From Gaiellaceae bacterium (lineage in GTDB: Bacteria > Actinomycetota > Thermoleophilia > Gaiellales > Gaiellaceae), in NCBI GenBank assembly GCA_030446625.1, contig JAUJMY010000007.1, positions 1-64,000 of the forward strand: a stretch of 64,000 nt of DNA, written 5' to 3'. This document shows, in pieces, positions 1 through 8,702 of this stretch. Numbering within the stretch: the stretch's first letter is position 1; every line of letters begins with the position of its first letter. The position numbers and the translations under genes were made by a program. Under the pieces are notes generated by a model. That model had not been told where the DNA came from. It made no database searches and saw only the letters and a list, made by a program, of their open reading frames with translations.

Positions 1-678
1 GTGGCCGAGACCGAGTTGGCTCGGCGCCTGCGTCAGCGCGCCGACCAGGGGGGCGGCCTCCTTCAAGAGGTCGCGCGTCTCACAATCGCGCTGCTCGAGC
101 GACCCACGGCTGCCGGCATGTCGCGTGAGACGACCGCCGAGAACCGTGGAGTCGGCGTTGCCGGCCAGTCGCCGGAAGACCTTCTCGAGACCGATCGACA
201 GATCGAACGACACATCCACGCCCTGCAGGCGGCGCTCACCGCGCGTGCCGCGACCGCGGGCCGCGCCCTGCCGAAACCGAGCGACTACCTGGCGTACGAC
301 GGCGTCGTGCGGTCGGTACGCGACACGATCGAACGGATCGTTCCGGCGGGGTCCGTCGTTGCCGTGGTGAGCCGCGGCGACGACGACCTCATCCGGCTGC
401 GGCGCCGGCGCGGGGTGCACCTCCAGCAGACACCTCGCGGGACGTACGCAGGCCACCATCCCGCCGACTCGGCCGAGGCGATTGCGGACCTCGAACAGGT
501 TCGTCGAGCGGGTGCAGAGTTCCTCGTCGTCCCGAGTCCCTCGTTCTGGTGGCTCGACCACTACGGCGGCTTCGCGTCGGTGCTCGACCGCGACCACGAG
601 TGCGTGCACCGCGACGGCTCGTGTGCGATCTACCGCGTGACCCCGATCGCGGCCACGGCGTCGGAGGCGCACCGATGA
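1..678 (+). CDS. WWLDHYGGF-domain protein of a polysaccharide cluster, function unknown
   Basis: The reading frame opens with GTG at the first base of the window, so the 5' end may be truncated. Residues 1-95 are charged and helical. Residues about 98-215 form a compact alpha/beta-looking domain with YAGHHPADSAEAIADLE, RRAGAEFLVVP and WWLDHYGGF. The same domain recurs in the proteins at 4771 and 8703. Its stop overlaps the start of the next glycosyltransferase (ATGA at 675-678), so the genes are translationally coupled. No catalytic motif is recognised. The context implies a role in making or decorating a surface glycan, but this is inference. The domain is certain as a recurring unit; its function is unknown. 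Confidence 0.75.
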   Translation: MAETELARRLRQRADQGGGLLQEVARLTIALLERPTAAGMSRETTAENRGVGVAGQSPEDLLETDRQIERHIHALQAALTARAATAGRALPKPSDYLAYDGVVRSVRDTIERIVPAGSVVAVVSRGDDDLIRLRRRRGVHLQQTPRGTYAGHHPADSAEAIADLEQVRRAGAEFLVVPSPSFWWLDHYGGFASVLDRDHECVHRDGSCAIYRVTPIAATASEAHR

Positions 679-1976
679 AGAGGCGGAAGGTCCTCTACGT
701 CCTCCACAACCACCCGCGCGCGCGGCCGGGAGGCGCCGAGCTGTACGCGCTCGAGCTCTACTCCGCGATGCGGGAGTCCGCGACGTTCGAGCCGTTCCTG
801 CTCGCGCGCGCGGAGACGCGCGCCCCGCGGATGACAGCGCTGGCGCCGGCGACGACGGACGATCCGCGCCAGTACCTGATCTACACGGACAGCCGGCACT
901 TCGACCATCTCCGAGGAACTTCGAGCCGTGAGTCGTTCTATACGCGGGACGTGAGACGCTTCCTCGACGCACTTAAGCCCGAGGTCCTCCACTTCCAGCA
1001 CACGCTCTTCCTCGGCTATCCCATCGTCTCTGAGGTGAGGCGCACGCTGCCTTCGACCGCGATCGTGTACACGCTCCACGACTTTCACCCGATTTGCCAC
1101 CGAGACGGGCAGATGGTGCGGACGCCGGCGAACGAGCTCTGCCACAAGGCCTCGCCGCAGCGCTGTCACGAGTGCTTCCCCGATGTTTCGCCCGAGGCGT
1201 TCGCGGGTCGAGAGCGGTTCATCCAGCAGCATCTCGACCGCGTCGACCTCTTCATCGCGCCGAGCAGATTCCTTCGCGATCGGTACGTCGCCTGGGGCGT
1301 GCCTGCGGAGAAGATCCTCGTGGAAGACTACGGTCGACTCCCGTCTGACCGGCTGCCGTACGAACGGCGCGACGATCTCCGAAACCGGCTCGCGTTCTTC
1401 GGACAGATCACGCCCTTCAAGGGCGTCGACGTGCTGCTCGAGGCGATGAAGCTGCTGAAGGGGCAGAACCTGAATGTGCACCTTCGGATTCACGGCGCCA
1501 ACATCGAGCTCGCCGACCGCGAGTACCGTGAGCGGGTCGAAGCGCTCCTTTCGGACACAAGCGACGTCGTGACGCTGGTCGGCCCGTACGAACAGTCGGA
1601 GCTGCCGCGGCTGATGGCGGAGATCGACTGGGTCGTGGTGCCGTCGATCTGGTGGGAGAACTCGCCGCTCGTGATCCAGGAGGCATTCGCGCACGGGCGT
1701 CCGGTGATCTGCAGCGACATCGGCGGGATGGCGGAGAAGGTCGAGCACGGCGTCAACGGAATTCATTTCCGCGCCCGCGACGCGGCGAGCCTCGCAGAGG
1801 TCGTGCGACGCGCCGTGGGCTCGCCAGAGCTGTGGGCGCGCCTCGCGCGTGCGACCGAACCGCCGCCGGCGATGGTCGATCACGCCGAGACGCTCGCCGG
1901 CGCCTACGCGCGTGCGCTCCACGTACGCGGCGAGCTCGCTCCGGTGTCGGCGTCGCGTCCGCAGGTGGCTGTTTGA
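675..1976 (+). CDS. Glycosyltransferase family 4 (GT-B fold)
   Basis: A 433-residue protein starting at ATG 675. The N-terminal Rossmann half begins KVLYVLHNHP and carries the GGAELYALEL glycine-rich loop typical of GT4 enzymes. The C-terminal half has FFGQITPFKGVDVLLEA and the retaining-GT EX7E signature in ENSPLVIQE (about residues 328-336), followed by GRPVICSDIGG. Enzymes of this family move a sugar from a nucleotide donor to a lipid- or glycan-linked acceptor at the inner face of the membrane. Donor and acceptor cannot be read from sequence. It lies in a run of overlapping genes for surface polysaccharide synthesis. Confidence 0.9.
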   Translation: MKRRKVLYVLHNHPRARPGGAELYALELYSAMRESATFEPFLLARAETRAPRMTALAPATTDDPRQYLIYTDSRHFDHLRGTSSRESFYTRDVRRFLDALKPEVLHFQHTLFLGYPIVSEVRRTLPSTAIVYTLHDFHPICHRDGQMVRTPANELCHKASPQRCHECFPDVSPEAFAGRERFIQQHLDRVDLFIAPSRFLRDRYVAWGVPAEKILVEDYGRLPSDRLPYERRDDLRNRLAFFGQITPFKGVDVLLEAMKLLKGQNLNVHLRIHGANIELADREYRERVEALLSDTSDVVTLVGPYEQSELPRLMAEIDWVVVPSIWWENSPLVIQEAFAHGRPVICSDIGGMAEKVEHGVNGIHFRARDAASLAEVVRRAVGSPELWARLARATEPPPAMVDHAETLAGAYARALHVRGELAPVSASRPQVAV

Positions 1977-4774
1977 CCGCACGGGCGACGCTGACACCGC
2001 TCCGCGAAGCCGGTCACGGCGCGACGCGGAGCGATCGCCCGCGCCGCCATGCGACGACGACCCACACACTGCACGACCTCGCGCGCCTCCTCGGCGACTG
2101 GACCAGCGTCGATCGCGCACGGCGGATTCGCGTGTGCGTGTTGGACACGATCCTCCAGACGGGCGGCGCTGAGTGGTTTGTCGTGCAGCTCGCGCTTGCG
2201 GCCAATCCCGGCGTCTTCGAGTTCGTCTTCGCCACGTGGCGCTCGCGTGACTCCGACCTCGCGCGGTTTCTCCGTGAGCGCGGCGTGAAGGTCAGCTGCG
2301 CGACGTCCGAGCGCGGCGTAGACCTTGCCTACTCGGAGTGGACGGAGCGGCAGGTTTTCGTCCAGCTCGACCGCATGCAGCCCGACATCGTTCTCTTCGC
2401 TTCGCAGTACCTGTTCCAAGAGCTGAACCACGAGCGGCTCTCTCGCTTCTGCGTCGTCGTCAGGATCTCGAACTTCCACGGCGACGACTTGGCCGCGGTC
2501 GACTTCTCCGCGGTCGACGCCGTCATCTGTTGCAGCACGGAGCAGCACCAGCTCCTGGGCCGCGCGATGCCCGAGAAGACGCCGCTGATCCACACGGGCG
2601 TCGACACCGAGACGTTTCGCCCGTCGACGGACGACGAGAAGCGTGAGCTACGTCGGACGCATGCAGTCTCCGGAAAGTCTGTCGTCCTGTTCGTCGGGCG
2701 GTTGAGCGACCCGCTCAAGCGGGTGGAGCTGTTCCAGGATGTGGTGCGCGAGGTGCGCGCGTTTCGCGACGACGTCGCGTTTCTGGTCGTCGGGTACTTC
2801 GAGCGGCACCGGCGCGCGGACGAGGAGGCGTTCCGAGCGTTCGCCCGCGACCACCAAGTGGTGTGGGTAGACAACGTCAACCCTTGGGAGGCGGCGCGCT
2901 TCTTCCAAGTGGCCGACGTGCTGCTCTCGACGTCGGACGTCCACGAGGGCCTGTCGAACACGGTCTTGCAGGCGCTCTCGTCGGGCGTCGTTCCGGTCGT
3001 GACGGGTTCGAGCGGCATGGAAGAACTCGTTGTGCCGGGCGAGACGGGATTCGTCGTCCCTACGGCCGACGCGTCGGTCGTTGCGCGGGAGGTCCTCCGC
3101 GTCGTCGACATGGACGCATCGGAGCGAAGGACGCTGGCCGAAGCCGGACGCCGGAGAGTGACGTCGCGCTTCAGCTTCAACGACAGCGCGCTCGAGTACC
3201 AGCGCTCTCTGCTGGCGACATACCGTCGCCGGCCCGCGACGGTCGGCGTTACCGACGGGTACTTCGGCATCGGGGGCGCCGAGTGGCTGGCGGCGCAGCT
3301 GATGGCGACGGCGCGTCCCGACGAGCTCCAGTTCCACCTCCTCGTGCACCGACGCGGCAGCGCGCTCGTGGACTGGGTGGACAAGCGCGGTGTAGTTGTC
3401 CACGAGGACACCGCATCGAGCTACACCGAGTGGAGAAACGACGGCGTCAAGAAAGCGCTACTGCGCGCGAGGCCGAACATCGTGATGCCGTGCACCGTCA
3501 CGACGTGGCCGAGCCACGACCCGTTCTACCGCCTGCTCGTGATTTCGCAGAACGCGTCCGACGCCGAGGTTTTGACGGAGGCGCACTACGAGGAGGCGGA
3601 CTACTTTCTCTGCGTCTCGGACGACGTCAAGCAGCGGCTCGACGCGCGCTACCACTGGAAGATGACGGTGCTCCGAAACAGCATCGACGTCGAGATGTTC
3701 CGACGTGACTTAACCCAGCGGTCGAGAGTTCGCGACGCGCTCGGGATTGCTCCCGACGCGATGGTTGTCCTCTGGTGCGGGCGCATGCACGAGCGGCGGA
3801 AGCGCCTCGATGTGCTGATGGATGTCATCGACGAGATGAAGCGCGAGCGGAAAGTTCACTTCCTCGTCCTCGGGTACTTCCGTGGCGACGAAGGGGATCA
3901 GGACGGCTGGCGCGATTTCCTCGTGTCGCACCCGAACGTGTCGTGGGTCGAGGGCGCGGCTCCGTGGGAAACGCCCGCGTACTACGCCGCGGCTGACGTC
4001 TACCTGTCGACTTCTGCGTTCACGCGTTCCGACTTTGAAGGTCTCTCGGTCGCGACTGTTCAGGCGCTGGCTGCGGAGCTGCCGGTAGTGACGACGCTCT
4101 CCGGGGGGCAGCAGGAGATCGTCGACGAGGGTGTGAATGGCCGCCTCGTCGAGCCCGGCGACGTCGCGGCCCTCGCCGAGGCACTTCGGGAGTACGCGAC
4201 GAGCGATGCCAAAGCTCGCGCCGCGATCGGGCGCCGCGGCCGCGAAAAGGCCCGCGAATCGTTCGACATCCGCGAACATGGCCGCACGTACACCGCCCTC
4301 GCGCGCCTGATGAAGAACACGGTCGGCTCGGCGCTGGCGACCGATCCCGAGCTGGCGGTTGAGCCATTTGCGTTTGACGACATCGAGCACGCAACGGATC
4401 GCGATGTCGCTCGGGCGTCAGCGTTCCTGGCTCACACGTGGCCACTGCTTCCGCGGGCGGTCGAACATCGATTGCCGAACACCGGCGTCGGCGGCGACGT
4501 CGTCGTCGCGGCGGACGAACACCTGCACACGAACCTCACTCGCGCTGAAGCGACTCTCCGCGGAGGGGCGAGCGTCGTGATCGACGGCCTCGGCTTTCGC
4601 GCTGCGGACGAAGAGCCGCGGGCGAAGACGTACTCGGCGCGCGCGATCTGTGCGCTTCTCGATTTTCTCGACCAGTCATTCCCGCTGTGGGCGGCATGCG
4701 AGCGTGACGGACGCGACGTCGTCCTCAGGAAGGTCGCCGACCGGAAGCTCGCCGCGGGCGCGGGCCGCCGATGA
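1973..4774 (+). CDS. Double glycosyltransferase: two GT4 domains in tandem plus C-terminal partial domain
   Basis: About 933 residues. The chosen start is TTG 1973, which overlaps the previous stop and follows AGGTGG; a GTG near 2132 is an alternative. Domain 1 (about residues 55-420) begins RIRVCVLDTILQTGGAEW. Domain 2 (about 423-780) begins TVGVTDGYFGIGGAEW. The two halves are clearly homologous to each other. Each has a variant of the retaining-GT motif in which the second Glu is Gln (EGLSNTVLQ near residue 325, EGLSVATVQ near 689). The last 150 residues resemble the N-terminal part of the next protein (TWPLL, VVIDGLGF, TYSARAICALLDFL). The protein probably adds two sugars in sequence; this is inferred. 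Confidence 0.85.
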   Translation: MTARATLTPLREAGHGATRSDRPRRHATTTHTLHDLARLLGDWTSVDRARRIRVCVLDTILQTGGAEWFVVQLALAANPGVFEFVFATWRSRDSDLARFLRERGVKVSCATSERGVDLAYSEWTERQVFVQLDRMQPDIVLFASQYLFQELNHERLSRFCVVVRISNFHGDDLAAVDFSAVDAVICCSTEQHQLLGRAMPEKTPLIHTGVDTETFRPSTDDEKRELRRTHAVSGKSVVLFVGRLSDPLKRVELFQDVVREVRAFRDDVAFLVVGYFERHRRADEEAFRAFARDHQVVWVDNVNPWEAARFFQVADVLLSTSDVHEGLSNTVLQALSSGVVPVVTGSSGMEELVVPGETGFVVPTADASVVAREVLRVVDMDASERRTLAEAGRRRVTSRFSFNDSALEYQRSLLATYRRRPATVGVTDGYFGIGGAEWLAAQLMATARPDELQFHLLVHRRGSALVDWVDKRGVVVHEDTASSYTEWRNDGVKKALLRARPNIVMPCTVTTWPSHDPFYRLLVISQNASDAEVLTEAHYEEADYFLCVSDDVKQRLDARYHWKMTVLRNSIDVEMFRRDLTQRSRVRDALGIAPDAMVVLWCGRMHERRKRLDVLMDVIDEMKRERKVHFLVLGYFRGDEGDQDGWRDFLVSHPNVSWVEGAAPWETPAYYAAADVYLSTSAFTRSDFEGLSVATVQALAAELPVVTTLSGGQQEIVDEGVNGRLVEPGDVAALAEALREYATSDAKARAAIGRRGREKARESFDIREHGRTYTALARLMKNTVGSALATDPELAVEPFAFDDIEHATDRDVARASAFLAHTWPLLPRAVEHRLPNTGVGGDVVVAADEHLHTNLTRAEATLRGGASVVIDGLGFRAADEEPRAKTYSARAICALLDFLDQSFPLWAACERDGRDVVLRKVADRKLAAGAGRR

Positions 4775-6732
4775 TCGAGACCGCCACCACCGCGCGCGCA
4801 CAGGGGCCGGTCTCCCCGGTCGAGCTGCTGAACGAGAGGCTGAGACAGCTCCCCGACAGCGACTGGCGGCACAGGTTCGAAATCGGCACGGACGGACGAG
4901 TCGTCACACCCGATTCCTACGGCTACCGGCGAAAGGTTCTCGAAGCCGTATTCGCGTCTCTACTCCGCGACCGGTCAGTACTCGTTCTCGACGAGGTTTC
5001 GGGCCTCCACTCCACGCTGCTCGCGCAGGCCGCGGCACGAAAAGTGTCGGCGTCGTCGGGCGATCCCGACCGGTGTGCCTTCATCAGCGAGGTCACGCGT
5101 GCCCTCGGCGTCGCGACCGACGTCGTCAACTCGGAGATGCTCGCGTTCGAGAACGGCGAGCCCTACGTGGACCTGGAGCTCAACGAGCGCCACGACTTCC
5201 TCCTGGCGCTCGGGAAGACGTGGCCGCTGTTCAACGCCTCCGCAGGAAGCTTCGACGCCATCGTCGAGGCGTGCACCTCGTTCGTGACAGACGGGCTGGT
5301 GCTCGACTGGGACAGCGCGGCGTGGGCGTCGCCGCCGCCCCCCGGCACCTACAACATCGCTGCGTTTGCGCGAGCGCTCGGGCAGAAGTTCGAGTTCGTC
5401 ACCTGTTACGGCGACTGGCTCATCGTTGCGGTGGGAAAGCTTCCGCGCGACGGCGATGCCGTTGCTGAGCCGCCGCCACAAGATCCGTCATATCGCGACC
5501 TCGTGGCGCGGTTCCGCGACGGCGTCGCTTCCGTCGTCCCCGCTCACGTGATCGTGCTCGTCACGAGCGAAGGCGATCCGGAGCTCCTCGACCTCGGCGC
5601 GCGAACCGGGTGGCACTTTCCGCAGGGGGAGGCGGGCGAATACGCCGGGCACCACCCGCGGGACGCGGACGCTGCGATCGCCGAGCTGGAGTCCTTGCGC
5701 CGGCGCGGCGCCGAGTTCCTCGCGATCCCGCAGGCGTCGTTCTGGTGGCTCGACCACTACGGCGGTTTCCACGAGCACCTCGCGAAGACGGCGCGAGTCG
5801 TGCTGCACGACGACGAGACGTGCGTGGTCTTTGCGCTTGAGAGCGCGCCCGCGGCCTCAGACGAGGTGGAGTCGGACAACGTGGAGATAGAACTGAAGCC
5901 GCGTGCCGCGCGCGTCGCTCACCTGCGGGCGAAGCCGTGGAACGCTCCCGACTTCTCAGTCCCGGACGAGATCTTCAACGTCCCGGGAATGCTCTCCACG
6001 CAGGAGAAGCGGATGCTCTACCACCTCGCCTCGAGCGAGTACACCGGCGAGGGCGTGATCGCCGACATGGGGTCCTTCCTCGGCGGGTCGACGATCTGCT
6101 TCGCCGCGGGCCTTCGTGCACGTGGGGTGACGGGTATAAAGATTCACGCTTATGACGTTTTCAAGGTCAGTGGTGACCGCGCGTGGGAGTTTTTTCCCGA
6201 CGGGGCGCCTCCCGATCTGCGGACGCGCTCCCTCTTCGACGCGAACGTTGCGGACTACCGTGACCTGATCACGGTCCATGACGGCGACGTCCTAGACTTC
6301 ACGCCAGAAGGGGCCTCGATCGAGTTCTTGTTCGTTGACATCGCCAAGAGCTATCGCGTCTTCGACCACATCTTGCTCAACTACTTCCCGTCGTTGATGC
6401 CGGCGAAGTCGATCATCATCATGCAGGACTATCTCTGGGGCGCCACAGGGCCGTGGCACCACGTGGCGATGGAGAGGCTGCGCGACTACTGGGAGTACGT
6501 CGTCGACACCGACGTTAACTCAGTCGTCTTCCTCTTAAGAGACGAGATTCCGCGAGACGAGCTGCATCAGGCGTGTTGGATGAATCTCGGACGCGAAGAG
6601 AAGCTCGAGTTGATGGACCAAGCAATTCAGCGCCTCGATACAGAGCCGAAGCGTGCTTTCTTGCGCCAAAACCGGGAAATGATCCTCGACGGTCGCGACC
6701 GGACGTGGGGGATGCAATACCACGACCTCTAG
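4771..6732 (+). CDS. Multidomain protein: unknown N-domain, WWLDHYGGF domain, class I SAM methyltransferase
   Basis: A 653-residue protein starting at ATG 4771 inside the previous stop. Residues 1-230 resemble the tail of the preceding double glycosyltransferase and look like a degenerate Rossmann domain. Residues about 240-355 hold the WWLDHYGGF domain (FWWLDHYGGF near 324). Residues about 395-640 are a methyltransferase of the TylF/Methyltransf_24 kind: VIADMGSFLGGSTI is the SAM-binding motif I, IHAYDVF motif II, and IEFLFVDIAKSY the acidic metal or substrate loop. It probably O-methylates a sugar of the glycan made by this cluster. The domain order is unusual. Confidence 0.8.
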   Translation: MIETATTARAQGPVSPVELLNERLRQLPDSDWRHRFEIGTDGRVVTPDSYGYRRKVLEAVFASLLRDRSVLVLDEVSGLHSTLLAQAAARKVSASSGDPDRCAFISEVTRALGVATDVVNSEMLAFENGEPYVDLELNERHDFLLALGKTWPLFNASAGSFDAIVEACTSFVTDGLVLDWDSAAWASPPPPGTYNIAAFARALGQKFEFVTCYGDWLIVAVGKLPRDGDAVAEPPPQDPSYRDLVARFRDGVASVVPAHVIVLVTSEGDPELLDLGARTGWHFPQGEAGEYAGHHPRDADAAIAELESLRRRGAEFLAIPQASFWWLDHYGGFHEHLAKTARVVLHDDETCVVFALESAPAASDEVESDNVEIELKPRAARVAHLRAKPWNAPDFSVPDEIFNVPGMLSTQEKRMLYHLASSEYTGEGVIADMGSFLGGSTICFAAGLRARGVTGIKIHAYDVFKVSGDRAWEFFPDGAPPDLRTRSLFDANVADYRDLITVHDGDVLDFTPEGASIEFLFVDIAKSYRVFDHILLNYFPSLMPAKSIIIMQDYLWGATGPWHHVAMERLRDYWEYVVDTDVNSVVFLLRDEIPRDELHQACWMNLGREEKLELMDQAIQRLDTEPKRAFLRQNREMILDGRDRTWGMQYHDL

Positions 6733-6833
6733 TCTGCCGCCGCTGTGGAGGGGACGACCGATGTGATGAACGACGGGACAGCGAAGAACCAGCCTCATAA
6801 CCGTTCCACTGCGCGGGACGCGCGCAAGCCGCG

Positions 6834-7955
6834 ATGACGGGCGTTCGCACGTCTCCGGCCCGCGTCTTGTCACGACACGGTGTTGCACCAGACTACCCGT
6901 GGACGGTCGAGGCGAAGCACGCGAATGCTTGGTCTCGCTTTCCCGCGAGCCCGTTTGCGGCCGGACTCGTGCTGATGCCGAACCATCCTGATCGGGAGAA
7001 CGTGAGCGTCACCTACGGTCCGATCTCAGTGCCGGCGGCGGTTGATACGTTCGCATTCTTGTTTTCGAGCGCCGCGGCGTCAGAGCACGGTCACGTGATC
7101 TCTATCCGCACAACGCTCGTGGACGACGTCGGTGCGACTGTCGCGGACGTAAAGCTGCTCGCTCACGATCAGCGTACGGCCACGACTCTCGCGCTCGGCC
7201 GGCTGAACCGAGCCTCGGTCCGCCTCTGCTTCGACGTCTGGTTCGATCGCTTCGAGGCTGGGGATGATTATGGATCAATTCATGTGCTCTACGTCCTCGG
7301 CTACGAGGGAAACATTCTCATCGATCTCTTAAACGAGGTCGGGTCGGACAAGGGCACGACAAGATACTGGGGGCGGGGCGTGCCACACTGCTATGGGGTT
7401 GAATACCATCGGCTCTTCAACGATGTTAGGCACGAGCAGTTCGCCGTGCTCGAGATCGGTCTCGGCAACACTGTTCCTCCTGCGGATGCCGCTTCCCTCC
7501 GCGCATGGCGGCAGTACTTCCCGAACGCCGTCCTCTACGGGTACGACATCGAGGACTTCAGCTTCTTCTCGCAGCCGGAGACGTTCGTCTTCCGCGGGGA
7601 CCAAGCGTCGCGTGATGACCTCCGTCGCTTCGTTGCCACACTCGCTCCGCCCCCGTTTCGCGTCGTAATCGACGACGGCTCACACGCATCTTCGCACCAG
7701 CAAATCGCACTCGGCGCATTGTTTCCACACGTTGAACCCGGGGGTCTCTACATCGTGGAAGATCTCGGCTGGCAGCCGTTTGCCGAAGCGCCCACAACAT
7801 CTGAACTGTTGCGCGCGTTCAGCGACCGGGGCACGGTCGACTCCGATTTCCTCACGGCCGAGGAGTCTCGGTATCTCGAGCGTACCGTCGAGAACGTCGA
7901 AATCTGCCGGCCGAATGACAGCGAGCTAGCGATCATCAGAAAGACGACAGAGTGA
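6834..7955 (+). CDS. Sugar O-methyltransferase-like, class I SAM-dependent (MycE/TylE-like C-terminus)
   Basis: A 373-residue protein starting at ATG 6834, after a 101-base gap that holds no gene. Residues 1-155 look like a beta-sandwich. Residues about 160-370 match macrocin-type sugar methyltransferases: LLNEVGSDKGTTRYWG, then YHRLFNDVRHEQFAVLEIGLG (motif I near residue 203), LYGYDIEDF, and VVIDDGSHASSHQQIA, whose acidic and His residues bind Mg in the MycE family. A lipid or glycan sugar hydroxyl is the likely substrate. Its GTGA overlap with the next methyltransferase suggests that they act together. Confidence 0.8.
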   Translation: MTGVRTSPARVLSRHGVAPDYPWTVEAKHANAWSRFPASPFAAGLVLMPNHPDRENVSVTYGPISVPAAVDTFAFLFSSAAASEHGHVISIRTTLVDDVGATVADVKLLAHDQRTATTLALGRLNRASVRLCFDVWFDRFEAGDDYGSIHVLYVLGYEGNILIDLLNEVGSDKGTTRYWGRGVPHCYGVEYHRLFNDVRHEQFAVLEIGLGNTVPPADAASLRAWRQYFPNAVLYGYDIEDFSFFSQPETFVFRGDQASRDDLRRFVATLAPPPFRVVIDDGSHASSHQQIALGALFPHVEPGGLYIVEDLGWQPFAEAPTTSELLRAFSDRGTVDSDFLTAEESRYLERTVENVEICRPNDSELAIIRKTTE

Positions 7956-8698
7956 CCGACTTAACCGAAGGTCTCGCGTTAGTGCGGGCATATCACGAGA
8001 GCCGACCGTCGTGGCTCGTCGGGAACATCGGGTACCATGATGCTCGCTTTCTCTTCACGCGCGCCGTGGAGGCGCGCCCATCCGTCGCCGTGGAGATCGG
8101 AACTGGATCCGGCTTCTCGACTGGTGTACTTTGCTCCGCTCTCGCCTACGCGCACGAACTTGGTTTGGTCGGGAGCGATTTCGAGGTCGTGACGTACGAC
8201 GTGTCCGAGCGCTTCTACCACGACCCCTCGAGGGCCGTCGGCGATGCCGCGCGCGAGCAGCTTCCGGAAGCGCTTTCACGCCACATCACCTTTTACTCGC
8301 CTGCGACTGCTCTGCACTTGGGAGAGCGGTTCGGCGACGATGAGATCGAGTTCCTGTTCATCGATGCCAACCATGGGCATCCATGGCCGACGCTCGACCT
8401 TCTTGCCGCTCTCAGCCACCTTCGGCCGCGCGCGGAAGTAGTCCTGCACGACATCAATTTGCCATCCTTGGGCTACGCCGGAGCGGGCGCGAAGGTTCTC
8501 TTCGACTGCTTGCCCGTCGAGAAGGAAGTTTCAACCGGTGATGAAGTGCCAAACACCGGCAGCCTCAGACTCCCCGAGGACAAGGAAGGCCTGAGGGAGG
8601 AGCTCTGGCGGATCGCCCTCACTCATCCGTGGGAGGCTCATGTCGCCGACAGCGTGAAGGCCGTCTTGTTGCCCCAGAGTGCGGAAGGGGAGGAATAA
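7952..8698 (+). CDS. Class I SAM-dependent methyltransferase (Methyltransf_24 type)
   Basis: A 248-residue protein starting at GTG 7952, overlapping the previous stop by four bases. Motif I is VAVEIGTGSGFSTG (near residue 46), followed by FEVVTYDVS, and the acidic loop IEFLFIDANHGHPW, which in this family coordinates a metal. VVLHDINLPSLGYAG follows. It is the second consecutive methyltransferase, so the glycan is probably methylated at more than one position. The acceptor is unknown. Confidence 0.8.
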   Translation: MTDLTEGLALVRAYHESRPSWLVGNIGYHDARFLFTRAVEARPSVAVEIGTGSGFSTGVLCSALAYAHELGLVGSDFEVVTYDVSERFYHDPSRAVGDAAREQLPEALSRHITFYSPATALHLGERFGDDEIEFLFIDANHGHPWPTLDLLAALSHLRPRAEVVLHDINLPSLGYAGAGAKVLFDCLPVEKEVSTGDEVPNTGSLRLPEDKEGLREELWRIALTHPWEAHVADSVKAVLLPQSAEGEE

Positions 8699-8702
8699 CC
8701 GC

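Noticed and set aside
630-2120. Long minus-strand open frame antisense to the first glycosyltransferases (496 codons)
   Set aside because: Arg/Val/Asp-rich shadow caused by high GC; no domain or start signal, and the plus strand encodes a clear GT4 enzyme.
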